Positions 42,399 to 51,153 of a DNA stretch of 64,000 nt are shown here, piece after piece. The number at the start of each line of letters is the position of its first letter. Within the stretch, counting starts at the first letter, position 1. The stretch spans positions 1,178,001-1,242,000 of the forward strand of contig NZ_JBHTJP010000032.1 in the NCBI RefSeq assembly GCF_042676025.1, read 5' to 3'. The notes beneath the pieces are model-generated. The model worked only from the letters and a program-made list of their open reading frames with translations, was not told the DNA's origin and ran no database searches. Both the position numbers and the translations under genes were made by a program. Source of the stretch: Salinimicrobium gaetbulicola. GTDB lineage: Bacteria; Bacteroidota; Bacteroidia; Flavobacteriales; Flavobacteriaceae.

Positions 42399-43242
42399 AC
42401 AAAGTAGCATACACGCCATTGCAGAAGAGGAAGGGTTCTTCATTAAGAACATTTCCCCGCTCGCCGGTGGTGATATAAACGCGGTATTTTTGCTGGATAC
42501 CTCAGAGGGGAAAAAGGTAGCAAAAGTGAATGAAGCCAACCGGTTTCCGGGAATGTTCAAGGCCGAAAAGGAAGGTCTGGAGGCTTTGAAAGGATCAAAT
42601 ACAGTAGATGTTCCTGAAGTACTGGGATTAGGTACTACCGGTAACATCACTTATATCTTACTGGAATATAAAGCCAGGGCACCTCAAAAACCCGATTTTT
42701 GGGATCGATTCGCTCAGGACCTGGCCTCTTTGCATCAAAATACTAACGGGCAATTCGGGTTTCACACCTCTAATTACATAGGAAGTCTTCCGCAGCACAA
42801 TGGAAAACATGAGTCGGCGGCGGAATTTTATATCGAGGAGCGCCTGGAACCCCAGTTAAAAATGGCACTGGAGAACGGATTTACTTTTGAAAAACTGGAG
42901 CGCAGCCTGAAAAATATTTCCGAAGCTATCCCAAAGCAGGCTCCCGCCCTGCTCCACGGGGATCTCTGGAATGGCAATTACATTACAAATGAACAGGGCT
43001 TACCTTGCTTTATTGACCCTGCCGTATGTTTCGGTCCCCGGGAAATGGACCTGGCTATGATGAAACTATTTGGAGGTTTTCCAGAGGAGGTCTACCTTAA
43101 ATACGATGAAATATTTCCGCTTGAAAAGGGCTTTTATGAACGCGTACCGTTTTGGCAGCTGTATTATTTGCTGGTGCATTTAAATATCTTCGGAAGCAGT
43201 TACCTTCCGCAGGTACGGTCTATCCTGAAAAGCTTTAGTTAA
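42388..43242 (+). CDS. Fructosamine/ketosamine-3-kinase family protein
   Basis: 284 residues with an aminoglycoside-phosphotransferase-like fold. It contains the GDINAVFLLDT nucleotide loop, a Lys in KKVAKVNE, the catalytic LLHGDLWNGNYI (HGDxxxxN) and the metal Asp in FIDPAVCFGPREMDLAM. These enzymes phosphorylate sugar adducts on protein amines so the adduct is released. It overlaps folA by 11 bp, so it is translationally coupled. Confidence 0.9.
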   Translation: MLNEQSSIHAIAEEEGFFIKNISPLAGGDINAVFLLDTSEGKKVAKVNEANRFPGMFKAEKEGLEALKGSNTVDVPEVLGLGTTGNITYILLEYKARAPQKPDFWDRFAQDLASLHQNTNGQFGFHTSNYIGSLPQHNGKHESAAEFYIEERLEPQLKMALENGFTFEKLERSLKNISEAIPKQAPALLHGDLWNGNYITNEQGLPCFIDPAVCFGPREMDLAMMKLFGGFPEEVYLKYDEIFPLEKGFYERVPFWQLYYLLVHLNIFGSSYLPQVRSILKSFS

Positions 43243-43296
43243 AACTTAACAGCACTCCCCTATCTTTTAGGAGTTCTTTAGATGAGAAGGCCTCGT

Positions 43297-43312
43297 AATT
43301 CCTTTATATTTA
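43297..43312 (+). promoter_or_regulatory. Promoter-like 16-mer upstream of the PNPOx-family gene
   Basis: aattcctttatattta, identical to 21741-21756 before the deoxynucleoside kinase; it contains TATATTTA. The start codon is 22 bp downstream. Confidence 0.45.
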
Positions 43313-43333
43313 ATTAGATAATAAAAATGAATT

Positions 43334-43834
43334 ATGAGCACAGAAAAATTAGATAAGGAAGAATCGAGAAAGAAAATCAAAAGCCTGGTGGGCGATATTA
43401 AAGTAGCCATGATGATCACGGGTTTTGATCAAAAACCGATTCCCGCTATTCCAATGACCACCAAAAAGATCGATAACGACGGTAATATCTGGTTCCTAAG
43501 CCTTAGAAACAGTCATCACAATCAAAACCTTCTTAAGGACAAGCAGGTACAATTGCTATACAGCGACCCATCAGACATGGAATACCTGAGTGTTTACGGG
43601 GAAGCCGAAGTCACCACTGACAGGGCTGTCCTAGAAGATCTCTATGAAAAGACCGACGATAACTGGTTTGAAGAGATCGACGATCCCAATCTGACTGCTA
43701 TCAAAGTAAGACCGGAAGAAGCTTATTATTGGGATACCAAGACCAATAAATATATTACGCTTTTAAAACTTGGAGTGGGAGCAATAACCGGAAATAAACA
43801 AGACATTGGAGAAAAAGGAGAACTTGACATCTAA
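43334..43834 (+). CDS. Pyridoxamine-5'-phosphate-oxidase-family (general stress protein 26-like) flavoprotein
   Basis: 166 residues with a split-barrel FMN-binding fold: KVAMMITGFDQKPIPAIPMT, DGNIWFLSLRNSHHNQNL, VQLLYSDPSDMEYLSVYGEAEV and the C-terminal IKVRPEEAYYWDT. The last motif is the typical end of the 'general stress protein' branch, not of true pyridoxamine phosphate oxidases. Probably binds FMN or F420-like cofactor; substrate unknown. Monocistronic, between a promoter-like 16-mer and a terminator. Confidence 0.85.
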   Translation: MSTEKLDKEESRKKIKSLVGDIKVAMMITGFDQKPIPAIPMTTKKIDNDGNIWFLSLRNSHHNQNLLKDKQVQLLYSDPSDMEYLSVYGEAEVTTDRAVLEDLYEKTDDNWFEEIDDPNLTAIKVRPEEAYYWDTKTNKYITLLKLGVGAITGNKQDIGEKGELDI

Positions 43835-43857
43835 GGCCTCCAAAAAAGAAAGCTTAA

Positions 43858-43890
43858 CCTCATAGTCTCAAGGAGTATGGGGTTTTTTTT
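43858..43890 (+). terminator. Terminator after the PNPOx-family gene
   Basis: cctcata pairs with tatgggg (one G-U), with an inner ctc/gag, followed by eight T residues. Confidence 0.7.
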
Positions 43891-43897
43891 ATTTTGC

Positions 43898-43905
43898 TAA
43901 TTTTG
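43898..43905 (+). promoter_or_regulatory. -7 element of fabD
   Basis: TAATTTTG matches TAnnTTTG exactly, 20 bp before the fabD ATG. Confidence 0.5.
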
Positions 43906-43924
43906 TCTACTAAATTTTTTAATT

Positions 43925-44806
43925 ATGAAGGCATACGTTTTTCCCGGACAGGGAGCCCAATTCTCAGGAATGGGTAAGGATTTATACGAAAAGTCGGCTT
44001 TAGCAAAGGAACTCTTTGACAAAGCCAATGATATACTAGGGTTTTCCATAACCGACATCATGTTCACAGGTTCTGCAGAGGATCTTAAACAGACCCGCGT
44101 CACCCAGCCGGCTGTTTTTCTGCATTCGGTGATCCTGAGTAAGGTTTTGGGAGATTCTTTCAAGCCAGACATGGTTGCAGGTCACTCTTTAGGAGAATTC
44201 TCGGCATTGGTCGCAAATAAGGTTCTTGATTTTGAGGACGGTTTAAGACTGGTCTCAAAAAGAGCCCTTGCCATGCAACATGCCTGTGAGATCGAGGAGT
44301 CTACTATGGCAGCAGTACTTGGACTGGAAGATGAAATGGTAGAAGCTATTTGTGCAGACACTAAAGGAATCGTGGTGGCCGCGAATTACAACTGCCCCGG
44401 ACAATTGGTGATCTCAGGAGAGCAGCTTGCCGTAGAAAAAGCTTGCGAGGAATTGAAAGAAAGAGGCGCGCGCCGTGCCATGATACTTCCGGTGGGCGGG
44501 GCATTCCATTCCCCATTAATGGAACCGGCAAGAGAAGAACTAGCGGCAGCAATTGAGAACACAAAGTTCAGCAACCCGATATGCCCTATCTATCAAAACG
44601 TCACCACATTTGCGGTAACCGATCCTAGTGAGATCAAGGAAAATCTTATTTTCCAGCTTACCGCACCGGTAAAATGGACCCAAAGCGTACAAAACATGAT
44701 CAAGGACGGGGCAACCGAATTTATTGAAGTCGGTCCGGGAAAAGTTCTACAGGGGCTGGTTAAAAAGATCGACCGCAGCGCAGAGGTATCCTCAGCGGAA
44801 TTCTAA
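43925..44806 (+). CDS. fabD: Malonyl-CoA:ACP transacylase
   Basis: 293 residues. The opening FPGQGAQFSGMGKDLY, the nucleophile Ser in VAGHSLGEFSALV, the Arg in the SKRALAMQ region, the catalytic His in GGAFHSPLM and the C-terminal EVGPGKVLQGL are all present. It transfers malonyl groups from CoA to acyl carrier protein for fatty acid synthesis. It stands alone here, with its own promoter element and a strong bidirectional terminator. Confidence 0.95.
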   Translation: MKAYVFPGQGAQFSGMGKDLYEKSALAKELFDKANDILGFSITDIMFTGSAEDLKQTRVTQPAVFLHSVILSKVLGDSFKPDMVAGHSLGEFSALVANKVLDFEDGLRLVSKRALAMQHACEIEESTMAAVLGLEDEMVEAICADTKGIVVAANYNCPGQLVISGEQLAVEKACEELKERGARRAMILPVGGAFHSPLMEPAREELAAAIENTKFSNPICPIYQNVTTFAVTDPSEIKENLIFQLTAPVKWTQSVQNMIKDGATEFIEVGPGKVLQGLVKKIDRSAEVSSAEF

Positions 44807-44828
44807 AACAAATGAAGAGCATAAAAAA

Positions 44829-44855
44829 AGCGAGCCGATTGGCTCGCTTTTTTTA
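44829..44855. terminator. Bidirectional terminator between fabD and the DegT aminotransferase
   Basis: agcgagcc, loop gatt, ggctcgct: a perfect 8-bp stem with A-run before and T-run after, serving both convergent genes. Confidence 0.85.
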
Positions 44856-44869
44856 TTATCTAGATCTAA

Positions 44870-46003
44870 TTAGCTATTTACAAAGTCAATAACTGTTTTA
44901 GTGATAAAATCGATCTGTTCATCATCCAGCTCGGTATGCATTGGTAAAGAGATCACCTCTTTCACCAGTTGATTCGTCACCGGGAAATCGGCCTCATTAT
45001 AGCGTTCATCCATGTACGCTTTTTGGCTGTGTAACGGGATAGGATAGTAAACTCCGCAAGGAATTCCATTTTCGTTCAGGTGTTTTACAAGAGCATCCCT
45101 TTTTCCATTTATGATCTTCAGCGTATACTGGTGATACACATGGGTGTCATCTGAACTTTCAGTATAAGGAATTTCAATATGTTCCTGATCTTTAAAAGCT
45201 TCCGTATACTTCTTCGCTGCAGTTTGTCTCGCAGTGTTATAAGCATCCAGATTTGGAAGTTTTGCTCTAAGCACTACAGCCTGTAAACTGTCAAGCCTTG
45301 AGTTAACCCCCACAACATCGTGGTGGTATCGCTCATACATCCCGTGATTTACAATCCCGCGAATGGTGTGGGCCAGTTCATCATCATTTGTAAAGATCGC
45401 GCCTCCATCTCCATAACATCCAAGGTTTTTGGAAGGAAAAAAAGAAGTTGAGGCCACATGTCCAATTGCGCCCGCCTTTTTGGATTCTCCGTTCTTAAAA
45501 TTATAATTCGCACCAATAGCCTGAGCATTGTCCTCTATTACGAAAAGATCATGCTCTTCAGCAATCTCCATGATCGCATCCATATTGGCTGTCTGGCCGA
45601 AAAGGTGAACAGGAACGATTGCTTTGGTCTTTGGGGTGATCGCTCTTTTGATCGCTTCAGGATCAATATTGAACGTATCAGGCTCAACGTCCACCAATAC
45701 AGGTGTTAATTGCAGCAAGGCGATCACTTCAACAGTCGCGGCAAAGGTAAAATCGGCAGTAATTACCTCGTCACCGGGTTTTAACCCCAATCCCATCATG
45801 GCGATTTGCAATGCATCTGTGCCATTAGCGCACGGAATCACATTTTTCACTCCCAGGTATTCTTCAAGTTCCTTTTGAAAAGCGTGTACCTCAGGGCCAT
45901 TTATGAAAGCAGTGGTATCCAGAACTTCCATCATGGAAGATGCCACCTTATCTTTGATTTTATCGTATTGACCCTTAAGGTCAACCATTTGTATTTTTTT
46001 CAT
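44870..46003 (-). CDS. DegT/DnrJ/EryC1/StrS-family sugar aminotransferase
   Basis: 377 residues from ATG 46003; the next upstream in-frame start is a GTG that would overlap the divergent gene. It contains PCANGTDALQIAMMGLGLKPGDEVI, the PLP-binding DNAQAIGA and the Schiff-base Lys in TSFFPSKNLGCYGDGG. These enzymes aminate keto-sugar nucleotides for polysaccharide and O-antigen synthesis; WecE/PglE-like. The divergent neighbour is a Kdo transferase gene, consistent with envelope glycan synthesis. Exact sugar unknown. Confidence 0.92.
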   Translation of the reverse strand: MKKIQMVDLKGQYDKIKDKVASSMMEVLDTTAFINGPEVHAFQKELEEYLGVKNVIPCANGTDALQIAMMGLGLKPGDEVITADFTFAATVEVIALLQLTPVLVDVEPDTFNIDPEAIKRAITPKTKAIVPVHLFGQTANMDAIMEIAEEHDLFVIEDNAQAIGANYNFKNGESKKAGAIGHVASTSFFPSKNLGCYGDGGAIFTNDDELAHTIRGIVNHGMYERYHHDVVGVNSRLDSLQAVVLRAKLPNLDAYNTARQTAAKKYTEAFKDQEHIEIPYTESSDDTHVYHQYTLKIINGKRDALVKHLNENGIPCGVYYPIPLHSQKAYMDERYNEADFPVTNQLVKEVISLPMHTELDDEQIDFITKTVIDFVNS

Positions 46004-46089
46004 TGTAATATATTCAAGTGGCACGAAAATACGAAGAAAGCCTCTTTCGCCAATGCTATTTTCTTAATTTAGCAACCAAACAACAGGCT

Positions 46090-47331
46090 TTGCAATTTCT
46101 TTACAATTTCTTGATAAATACTGCGGAAAAAGTCCTTCCGGTAAGCGGCTGTTTTAGTGAGAAGATGAAACTTTTTACTGACGGTCGAAAAAACCTTTTT
46201 GAAGAACTGCGGCAGAAAATAAAACCTACAGACAAAACCCTGTGGTTCCATGCTGCTTCGCTGGGCGAATATGAACAGGCAGTTCCGGTCATTGAAAAAG
46301 CAAAAGAACAATTTCCTAATCACAAGATCGTGGTGACCTTCTTTTCACCTTCAGGGTATGAGGTGAAAAAGAACTCCCGGCTTGCAGATGTTATCACGTA
46401 CATGCCTTTGGACACTCCAAAGAATGTTCAAAAGTTCCTGGACCTGGTGAACCCCGAAGTAGCTATGTTCATAAAGTATGAGTTCTGGCCGAATTTCCTT
46501 CTTGAATTAAAGAAACGAAATATTCCAACTATATTAGTTTCGGGAGTTTTCAGAAAAGACCAGATATTCTTTAAAAACTATGGTAAATGGATGCGCTCTT
46601 ATCTGAAAACATTTGATCACTTTTTCGTGCAGAACAATGAATCCAGAGATCTCCTAAACTCAGTAGGTTTTAAAAATGTAACCGTAAGTGGCGACACACG
46701 ATTTGACAGGGTTTCAAATCAATTAAAGCAGGACAACTACCTGGATTTCATAGAATCTTTTAAAGATGATAAAATATGCATGGTAGCAGGAAGCAGCTGG
46801 CCCGAGGATGAGGAATTGATGATAGGCTTTATTAATCAGGCTTCAGAAAGGGTGAAATTCATCATCGCCCCACACACTATGAAACCCGAAAGGATCAAAA
46901 AACTGAAAAATTCCTTATCGGTAGAAACAGTTCTATTTTCAGAAAAAGAAGGAAAGGACCTCAGCAAATTCCAGGTTCTAATAGTTGACACGATTGGTCT
47001 TTTAAGCCGAATTTACAGTACTGCCGATATAGCGTACGTGGGAGGTGCCGCCGGGGACACCGGTTTGCATAATATTCTGGAACCGGCAACTTTTGGGATT
47101 CCGGTGATCATTGGAGAGAATTTTGAGAAATTTCCTGAGGCATTTGAGCTTCAGAAAAAAGGAGGACTGTTTTCAGTTCGTGATAAAGAAGAATTTTCAG
47201 AAGTTATGCATCACCTGATCCAGAATGAGAACTTCCGAAGTAAAACCGGCAGGAATTCAGCAAGTTACATATCATCCAACACCGGAGCTACAGAAATAAT
47301 TATCAGTTATCTACTGGAAAAACATAATTAA
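46090..47331 (+). CDS. waaA: 3-deoxy-D-manno-octulosonic acid transferase
   Basis: 413 residues from TTG 46090, preferred over the GTG at 46018 because a -7-like element (TAATTTAG, 46065-46072) lies between them and family members start near LQFLYNFL. No ATG is available. GT30 fold: FHAASLGEYEQAVPVIE, YMPLDTPKNVQKFLDLVNPE, KYEFWPNFLLELKKRN, PEDEELMI and the C-terminal YVGGAAGDTGLHNILEPATFGIPVI. It adds Kdo to lipid A precursor at the inner face of the inner membrane. Confidence 0.92.
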   Translation: MQFLYNFLINTAEKVLPVSGCFSEKMKLFTDGRKNLFEELRQKIKPTDKTLWFHAASLGEYEQAVPVIEKAKEQFPNHKIVVTFFSPSGYEVKKNSRLADVITYMPLDTPKNVQKFLDLVNPEVAMFIKYEFWPNFLLELKKRNIPTILVSGVFRKDQIFFKNYGKWMRSYLKTFDHFFVQNNESRDLLNSVGFKNVTVSGDTRFDRVSNQLKQDNYLDFIESFKDDKICMVAGSSWPEDEELMIGFINQASERVKFIIAPHTMKPERIKKLKNSLSVETVLFSEKEGKDLSKFQVLIVDTIGLLSRIYSTADIAYVGGAAGDTGLHNILEPATFGIPVIIGENFEKFPEAFELQKKGGLFSVRDKEEFSEVMHHLIQNENFRSKTGRNSASYISSNTGATEIIISYLLEKHN

Positions 47332-47377
47332 AAATAGCGGTAAACTGCATTGTCAATAGAGTTTATGCAAAGACTTC

Positions 47378-47407
47378 TTTGGATATTTAAAAATTAGTTT
47401 AAATTTG
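47378..47407 (+). promoter_or_regulatory. Promoter of the small acidic lipoprotein gene
   Basis: TTTG (47378-47381), an 18-bp spacer, and TAAATTTG (47400-47407): the best match in the window to the Bacteroidota consensus. The start codon follows 24 bp later. Confidence 0.7.
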
Positions 47408-47431
47408 TCTTAACTAATTAAACATACTACC

Positions 47432-47683
47432 ATGAAAAAATTATTTTTAGGATTACTAGCGACTGTATTTACATTATCTATTTACTCTTGTAGAGAAACT
47501 ACTGAAGAAAAAACCGAAGATGCTGTTGAGGCAATTGGTGAAGACGTAGAAGCTGCAGGTGAAGAAGCTGAAGCTGAAATGGAAGAGGCTGGAGAAGAAA
47601 TGGAGCAAGCAGGCGAAGAGGCTGAAGCTGAAATGGAGCAGGAAATAGATGAAGAAATTCACGAAACTGATGATGCGCAATAG
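47432..47683 (+). CDS. Small acidic lipoprotein, paralogue 1
   Basis: 83 residues. The signal peptide ends at lipobox Cys20 (IYSCRETTEE). The mature protein is almost entirely Glu/Ala/Met in heptad-like repeats (GEDVEAAGEEAEAEMEEAG and near copies), so it should be one long acidic helix. It ends EIDEEIHETDDAQ. The next gene is a paralogue sharing the same signal, the CRETTEEKTE start and the EIHETDD end. Function unknown; such acidic helical lipoproteins may act as periplasmic spacers or chaperones, which is a guess. Confidence 0.78.
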   Translation: MKKLFLGLLATVFTLSIYSCRETTEEKTEDAVEAIGEDVEAAGEEAEAEMEEAGEEMEQAGEEAEAEMEQEIDEEIHETDDAQ

Positions 47684-47708
47684 TTAACGCATTTTTTATT
47701 AAATTTAA

Positions 47709-47736
47709 AGCCATAAGAATTCTTATGGCTTTTTTT
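47709..47736 (+). terminator. Palindromic terminator between the two small lipoprotein genes
   Basis: agccataagaa followed directly by its exact reverse complement ttcttatggct, then a T-run. It separates paralogues 1 and 2. Confidence 0.75.
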
Positions 47737-47754
47737 AGCTCAAAAATCAACCCT

Positions 47755-47991
47755 ATGAAAAAACTATTTTTAAGTCTCGTTTTAGGAGGACTAACCTTAT
47801 CGACCTATTCCTGCAGAGAAACCACTGAAGAAAAAACTGAAGAGGCGATCGAAGCTATTGGCGAAGACATCGAAGCCGGAACCGAACGAGCAGCCGAAGA
47901 AATTAAAGAAGAAGCTGAAGAGCTGGAGCGCGAAATTAAAGAAGAAGTTGATGAAGAGATCCATGAAACTGATGATCAGGTAGATCAATAA
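47755..47991 (+). CDS. Small acidic lipoprotein, paralogue 2
   Basis: 78 residues from ATG 47755. It has the same design as the preceding gene: lipobox Cys20 (TYSCRETTEE), then TEEAIEAIGEDIEAGTERAAEEIKEE and a terminal EVDEEIHETDD. The helix is shorter, with more Lys/Arg than its sister, so net charge differs. The start lies directly after the paralogue 1 terminator. It arose with 47432 by tandem duplication. Confidence 0.78.
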   Translation: MKKLFLSLVLGGLTLSTYSCRETTEEKTEEAIEAIGEDIEAGTERAAEEIKEEAEELEREIKEEVDEEIHETDDQVDQ

Positions 47992-48062
47992 TCAGTTGCC
48001 CCCTACTAACTTAACCATGTACCTTCCTAACCAGAAGGAACAATAAGATACCCCCCAATCTT

Positions 48063-48833
48063 ATGAAAACTTTACTAACCACCCTACTTATCCTAACCGG
48101 GATAACAATCACAAGTGCCCAACGATTTGGGTACGGCATCACCGCCGGAACAAATTTCACCAGCGGAGGACAGATCAAAGGAAACCCCATTAATGAAGGC
48201 GGAGAATTGGTGTACTGGAATGGCACATCACAAGGCCAGTCAAAAGCCGGCTTTCACGGCGGAGCTTTTATGGAAGTTAATTTTGGTGACTTCTTTGTAA
48301 GACCTGAACTGGTCTACACCTCAATAAAATCGGAATTCATATTCCCAAATCGAACCTCCACCTATTCAATTGAGAAATTCGACGTTCCTTTGCTTTTTGG
48401 TTATAATGTAGCCGATGTGGTAGGTCTTTATGCCGGCCCGGTTTACACACCCATGTTTAAAAACAGCTTTGATTACAAGGAATCCACCATAGTCAAGGAA
48501 GGCGGAGAAACTTATTTTTATAAAGGAAACAGCCTGCAGGAGCCCGATATTCCAGTGAATTTACAACTGGGTATTAAAAGCGAATTTTCGGGCATTGGCA
48601 TCGATCTTAGATATGAATATAATCTATCCTCTCCCACCCCAGAAAAGATAGATATTTGGAACCAGGATATAGGGAGAGATCCTAACGGGGTGAACGTTGC
48701 CACCGTGGAAGACGCGAGATTAAGTCAGTTGATCTTAAGTTTGTCCTACGATTTTAGCGACCTTTATTCTTCTTCTTCAGATAGTAGAAGGAGAGGAAAG
48801 TACAGTTACAGTCGACGCAGACGTGCACGTTAA
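48063..48833 (+). CDS. PorT-like outer-membrane beta-barrel protein, paralogue A
   Basis: 256 residues with a signal peptide (cleavage after TSAQ). It begins RFGYGITAGTNFTSGGQIKG and shows strands typical of outer-membrane beta-barrel family domain 2 (FGDFFVRPELVYTSIKSEF, YNVADVVGLYAGPVYTPMF, IGIDLRYEYNL, LILSLSYDF). Similar in order to PorT-type barrels. After the last strand it carries an unusual Ser- and Arg-rich tail (SSSSDSRRRGKYSYSRRRRAR). Paired with 48993 as a tandem paralogue. Confidence 0.8.
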   Translation: MKTLLTTLLILTGITITSAQRFGYGITAGTNFTSGGQIKGNPINEGGELVYWNGTSQGQSKAGFHGGAFMEVNFGDFFVRPELVYTSIKSEFIFPNRTSTYSIEKFDVPLLFGYNVADVVGLYAGPVYTPMFKNSFDYKESTIVKEGGETYFYKGNSLQEPDIPVNLQLGIKSEFSGIGIDLRYEYNLSSPTPEKIDIWNQDIGRDPNGVNVATVEDARLSQLILSLSYDFSDLYSSSSDSRRRGKYSYSRRRRAR

Positions 48834-48992
48834 GGAAAATATCTACATTTTAAGGAACTTAGTCCTTAAATTACCGTTAAACATCGATTTTTAGGGGACA
48901 AGAATCTTAATTTTAAAATTAATTTCCTTTTCTTCCGTTATAGTATTTGAAAATCTTTTTTATTTGTACATAAGGACATTGATCGACCAACT

Positions 48993-49727
48993 ATGAAGAA
49001 AATCTTTTTAAGCCTACTTTTTATACTCGGGGTCTCCTTCGCGGGTATTTCACAAAAATACAGTTATGGTCTCAAAGGAGGTATCAACCAGTCAATGGGA
49101 GGTACTATTAGAGGTGAAAGATCGGGAACCACCAATGGTCAGCCAGATGGACCTCCAAACAACTGGAATGGTACCGCCGAGGGCACTGGGATGTTAGGAT
49201 TCCAGTTCGGGGCCTTTGGCCAGGTAAACTTCGGAAAGTTCTTCGTAAGACCTGAGGTAGTATACAATTCAATAGAACGGGAATTCAATTTTCCCGACTA
49301 TCCAACCCAATATCACACACCACTGAAAGCAGCAGTGCATTCGGTACAAAAACTGGACATCCCACTGTTGGCAGGATATAATATTTGGGGACCACTTGAC
49401 CTGTATGCGGGACCGGTGTATTCCAGTATAATGGATTCCACCTTAGAAGGGGAAGAAGATCTTGACCAGGTTGTGGTTCAAAACAGTCCTATAAATGCTC
49501 AAGTTGGGATCAAAGCAGAGTTCGGCAGATTTGGAATCGACCTTCGCTATGAACACTCACTATCGACCCCTGAACTACAAAACCTGAATTTGGTGAACAG
49601 CGAGTATGGTGTTAACAGGGCTTATTATGTAGATTCATCTATTGACCTGATAAAAGTGAACGTAACCTTTAAAATTGGAGGATCAGACCTTCAAAACAGA
49701 AGACGTCGAGGCGGAAACTGCTATTAA
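48993..49727 (+). CDS. PorT-like outer-membrane beta-barrel protein, paralogue B
   Basis: 244 residues with a signal peptide ending GISQ. It aligns by eye along its length with the preceding gene: KYSYGLKGGINQSMGGTIRG, FGKFFVRPEVVYNSIEREF, YNIWGPLDLYAGPVYSSIM, FGIDLRYEHSLS and a final VNVTFKIGG. It again ends in a short basic tail (NRRRRGGNCY). Function unknown; duplicated barrels with basic tails beside two acidic lipoproteins may act together. Confidence 0.8.
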   Translation: MKKIFLSLLFILGVSFAGISQKYSYGLKGGINQSMGGTIRGERSGTTNGQPDGPPNNWNGTAEGTGMLGFQFGAFGQVNFGKFFVRPEVVYNSIEREFNFPDYPTQYHTPLKAAVHSVQKLDIPLLAGYNIWGPLDLYAGPVYSSIMDSTLEGEEDLDQVVVQNSPINAQVGIKAEFGRFGIDLRYEHSLSTPELQNLNLVNSEYGVNRAYYVDSSIDLIKVNVTFKIGGSDLQNRRRRGGNCY

Positions 49728-49744
49728 TCAAATATATAATTTCT

Positions 49745-49773
49745 AAAAGCCGTTCAATCGAACGGCTTTTTTT
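49745..49773 (+). terminator. Terminator after beta-barrel paralogue B
   Basis: aaaagccgttc, loop aatc, gaacggctttt, then T-run: an 11-bp perfect stem. Confidence 0.85.
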
Positions 49774-49826
49774 ATGTCTTTATCCCAGCAAATTGTGTAA
49801 TTTAAAAGGACTAATAATGTTGCTGT

Positions 49827-50759
49827 ATGAAATACCTTCGGCTCTTCGCAATAGGCATTTTTCTGGGGAATATCTCCTGCAGCATTTTTCGGTCCGGATA
49901 TAGATATCCACCCCTTAAAAAATCAGATCGAATCGAGGTTTACGGTCATCGCGGAGAGGCAGGGCATTATCCTGAAAATACCATCCCCGGATTTTTAAGT
50001 GCCGTGCAAAAAGGAGTAGACGCCGTTGAATTGGATGTGGTGATCTCAAAAGATAAAAAAGTAGTAGTTTCTCATGAACCTTTTATGGCCTCCCACTACA
50101 TGCTGGATGAAAAAGGAAAACCTATTTCTAAGAAAAAACAGCATTCGTATAACCTTTACGAGATGAATTATGACAGTATCCGGAAATTTGATTCAGGATC
50201 AAAAATGAATCGAAGTTTTCCGAAGCAACGAAAATTTCCCACGTTTAAACCTTTATTGGAGACTGTTTTTGACCAGGTGGAGAACTATATCGAAACCAAT
50301 GACAGACCTAGCATCAAATATATGATAGAGGTAAAATCCTCTCCCCAATCCTACAATATTCATCAACCCGAGCCCCAGGAATTCGTAGATCTCATCATGG
50401 AAGTGATCACTTCAAGAAACCTGGAAAAAAGGGTGATCATTAAATCATTTGATCCGCGAATATTAAATACGGTTCATGCCAGTCACCCTTCTATTGAAAC
50501 TTCCTACCTGGTTTCTAAAGTCGGGATAGATCGTAACCTTTCCTATCTTGAATTCACCCCCACTATCTATAGTCCCCGTCATAAATTGATCAAAAACCGA
50601 CAATTTGTAGATTCAATTCGGTCAAAAAATATGAAGTTGGTGCCATGGACTGTCAACAGACCTAAAAAAATTAAAAGGATGATTAAATTAGGGGTGGATG
50701 GAATTATTTCTGATTATCCAGAGCGCGTATTTAAAGAACTTAACAACAGAAATAATTAA
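49827..50759 (+). CDS. Glycerophosphodiester phosphodiesterase, lipoprotein
   Basis: 310 residues. Signal peptide with lipobox Cys19 (GNISCSIF), so it is anchored in the envelope. The GDPD domain starts with VYGHRGEAGHYPENTIPGF (catalytic His-Arg and metal Glu/Asn) and continues with VELDVVISKDKKVVVSHEP, YMIEVKSS and, at the end, PWTVNRPKKIKRMIKLGVDGIISDYP. It hydrolyses deacylated phospholipids such as glycerophosphoethanolamine to glycerol-3-phosphate and alcohol. Its stop overlaps the stop of the convergent response regulator by 4 bp. Confidence 0.93.
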   Translation: MKYLRLFAIGIFLGNISCSIFRSGYRYPPLKKSDRIEVYGHRGEAGHYPENTIPGFLSAVQKGVDAVELDVVISKDKKVVVSHEPFMASHYMLDEKGKPISKKKQHSYNLYEMNYDSIRKFDSGSKMNRSFPKQRKFPTFKPLLETVFDQVENYIETNDRPSIKYMIEVKSSPQSYNIHQPEPQEFVDLIMEVITSRNLEKRVIIKSFDPRILNTVHASHPSIETSYLVSKVGIDRNLSYLEFTPTIYSPRHKLIKNRQFVDSIRSKNMKLVPWTVNRPKKIKRMIKLGVDGIISDYPERVFKELNNRNN

Positions 50760-51139
50760 TTAGCGCCCTGTCTTTTTTCAAGCACCTCATTGATCTTCGC
50801 AATAAGTTCGTCCATTTCAAAAGGTTTCGCTATAAAATCATCAGCACCTGCATTTTTGCATTTTTTACCTGCATCATGTAAGGCGGACATCATGAGGATA
50901 GGAGTATTTTCTGTTTCAGGATTCTTCCGAAGCCTTGCACACACATCAGTACCATTCACGCCAGATATTAACATATCAAGCATTACCAGGTCAATATCAT
51001 GAGCAGAGATCAGGGTTTCAGTTTCATCAGGTTTCTCAGTAACCGTTACCTCGAAACCGTAAAATTCCAGTAACGTCTTTAACATTTCCCCGATTCCGGA
51101 GTCGTCATCGACAACTAAAATCTTTGAATTTTCTTTCAT
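50756..51139 (-). CDS. Single-domain response regulator
   Basis: 127 residues, a receiver domain only: acidic pair D11/D12, phospho-acceptor D55 in VMLDMLI, switch Ser85 in MMSA and K105 in IAKPF. Without an output domain it must act through protein contacts or as a phosphorelay step. It starts 14 bp after the multi-PAS histidine kinase on the same strand, so it is the obvious partner. Confidence 0.92.
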   Translation of the reverse strand: MKENSKILVVDDDSGIGEMLKTLLEFYGFEVTVTEKPDETETLISAHDIDLVMLDMLISGVNGTDVCARLRKNPETENTPILMMSALHDAGKKCKNAGADDFIAKPFEMDELIAKINEVLEKRQGAN

Positions 51140-51153
51140 TAGATTAATACATA

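Noticed and set aside
46018..46089. GTG start for the Kdo transferase
   Set aside because: Would overlap a promoter-like element and add residues not seen in the family; TTG 46090 preferred, though not proven.
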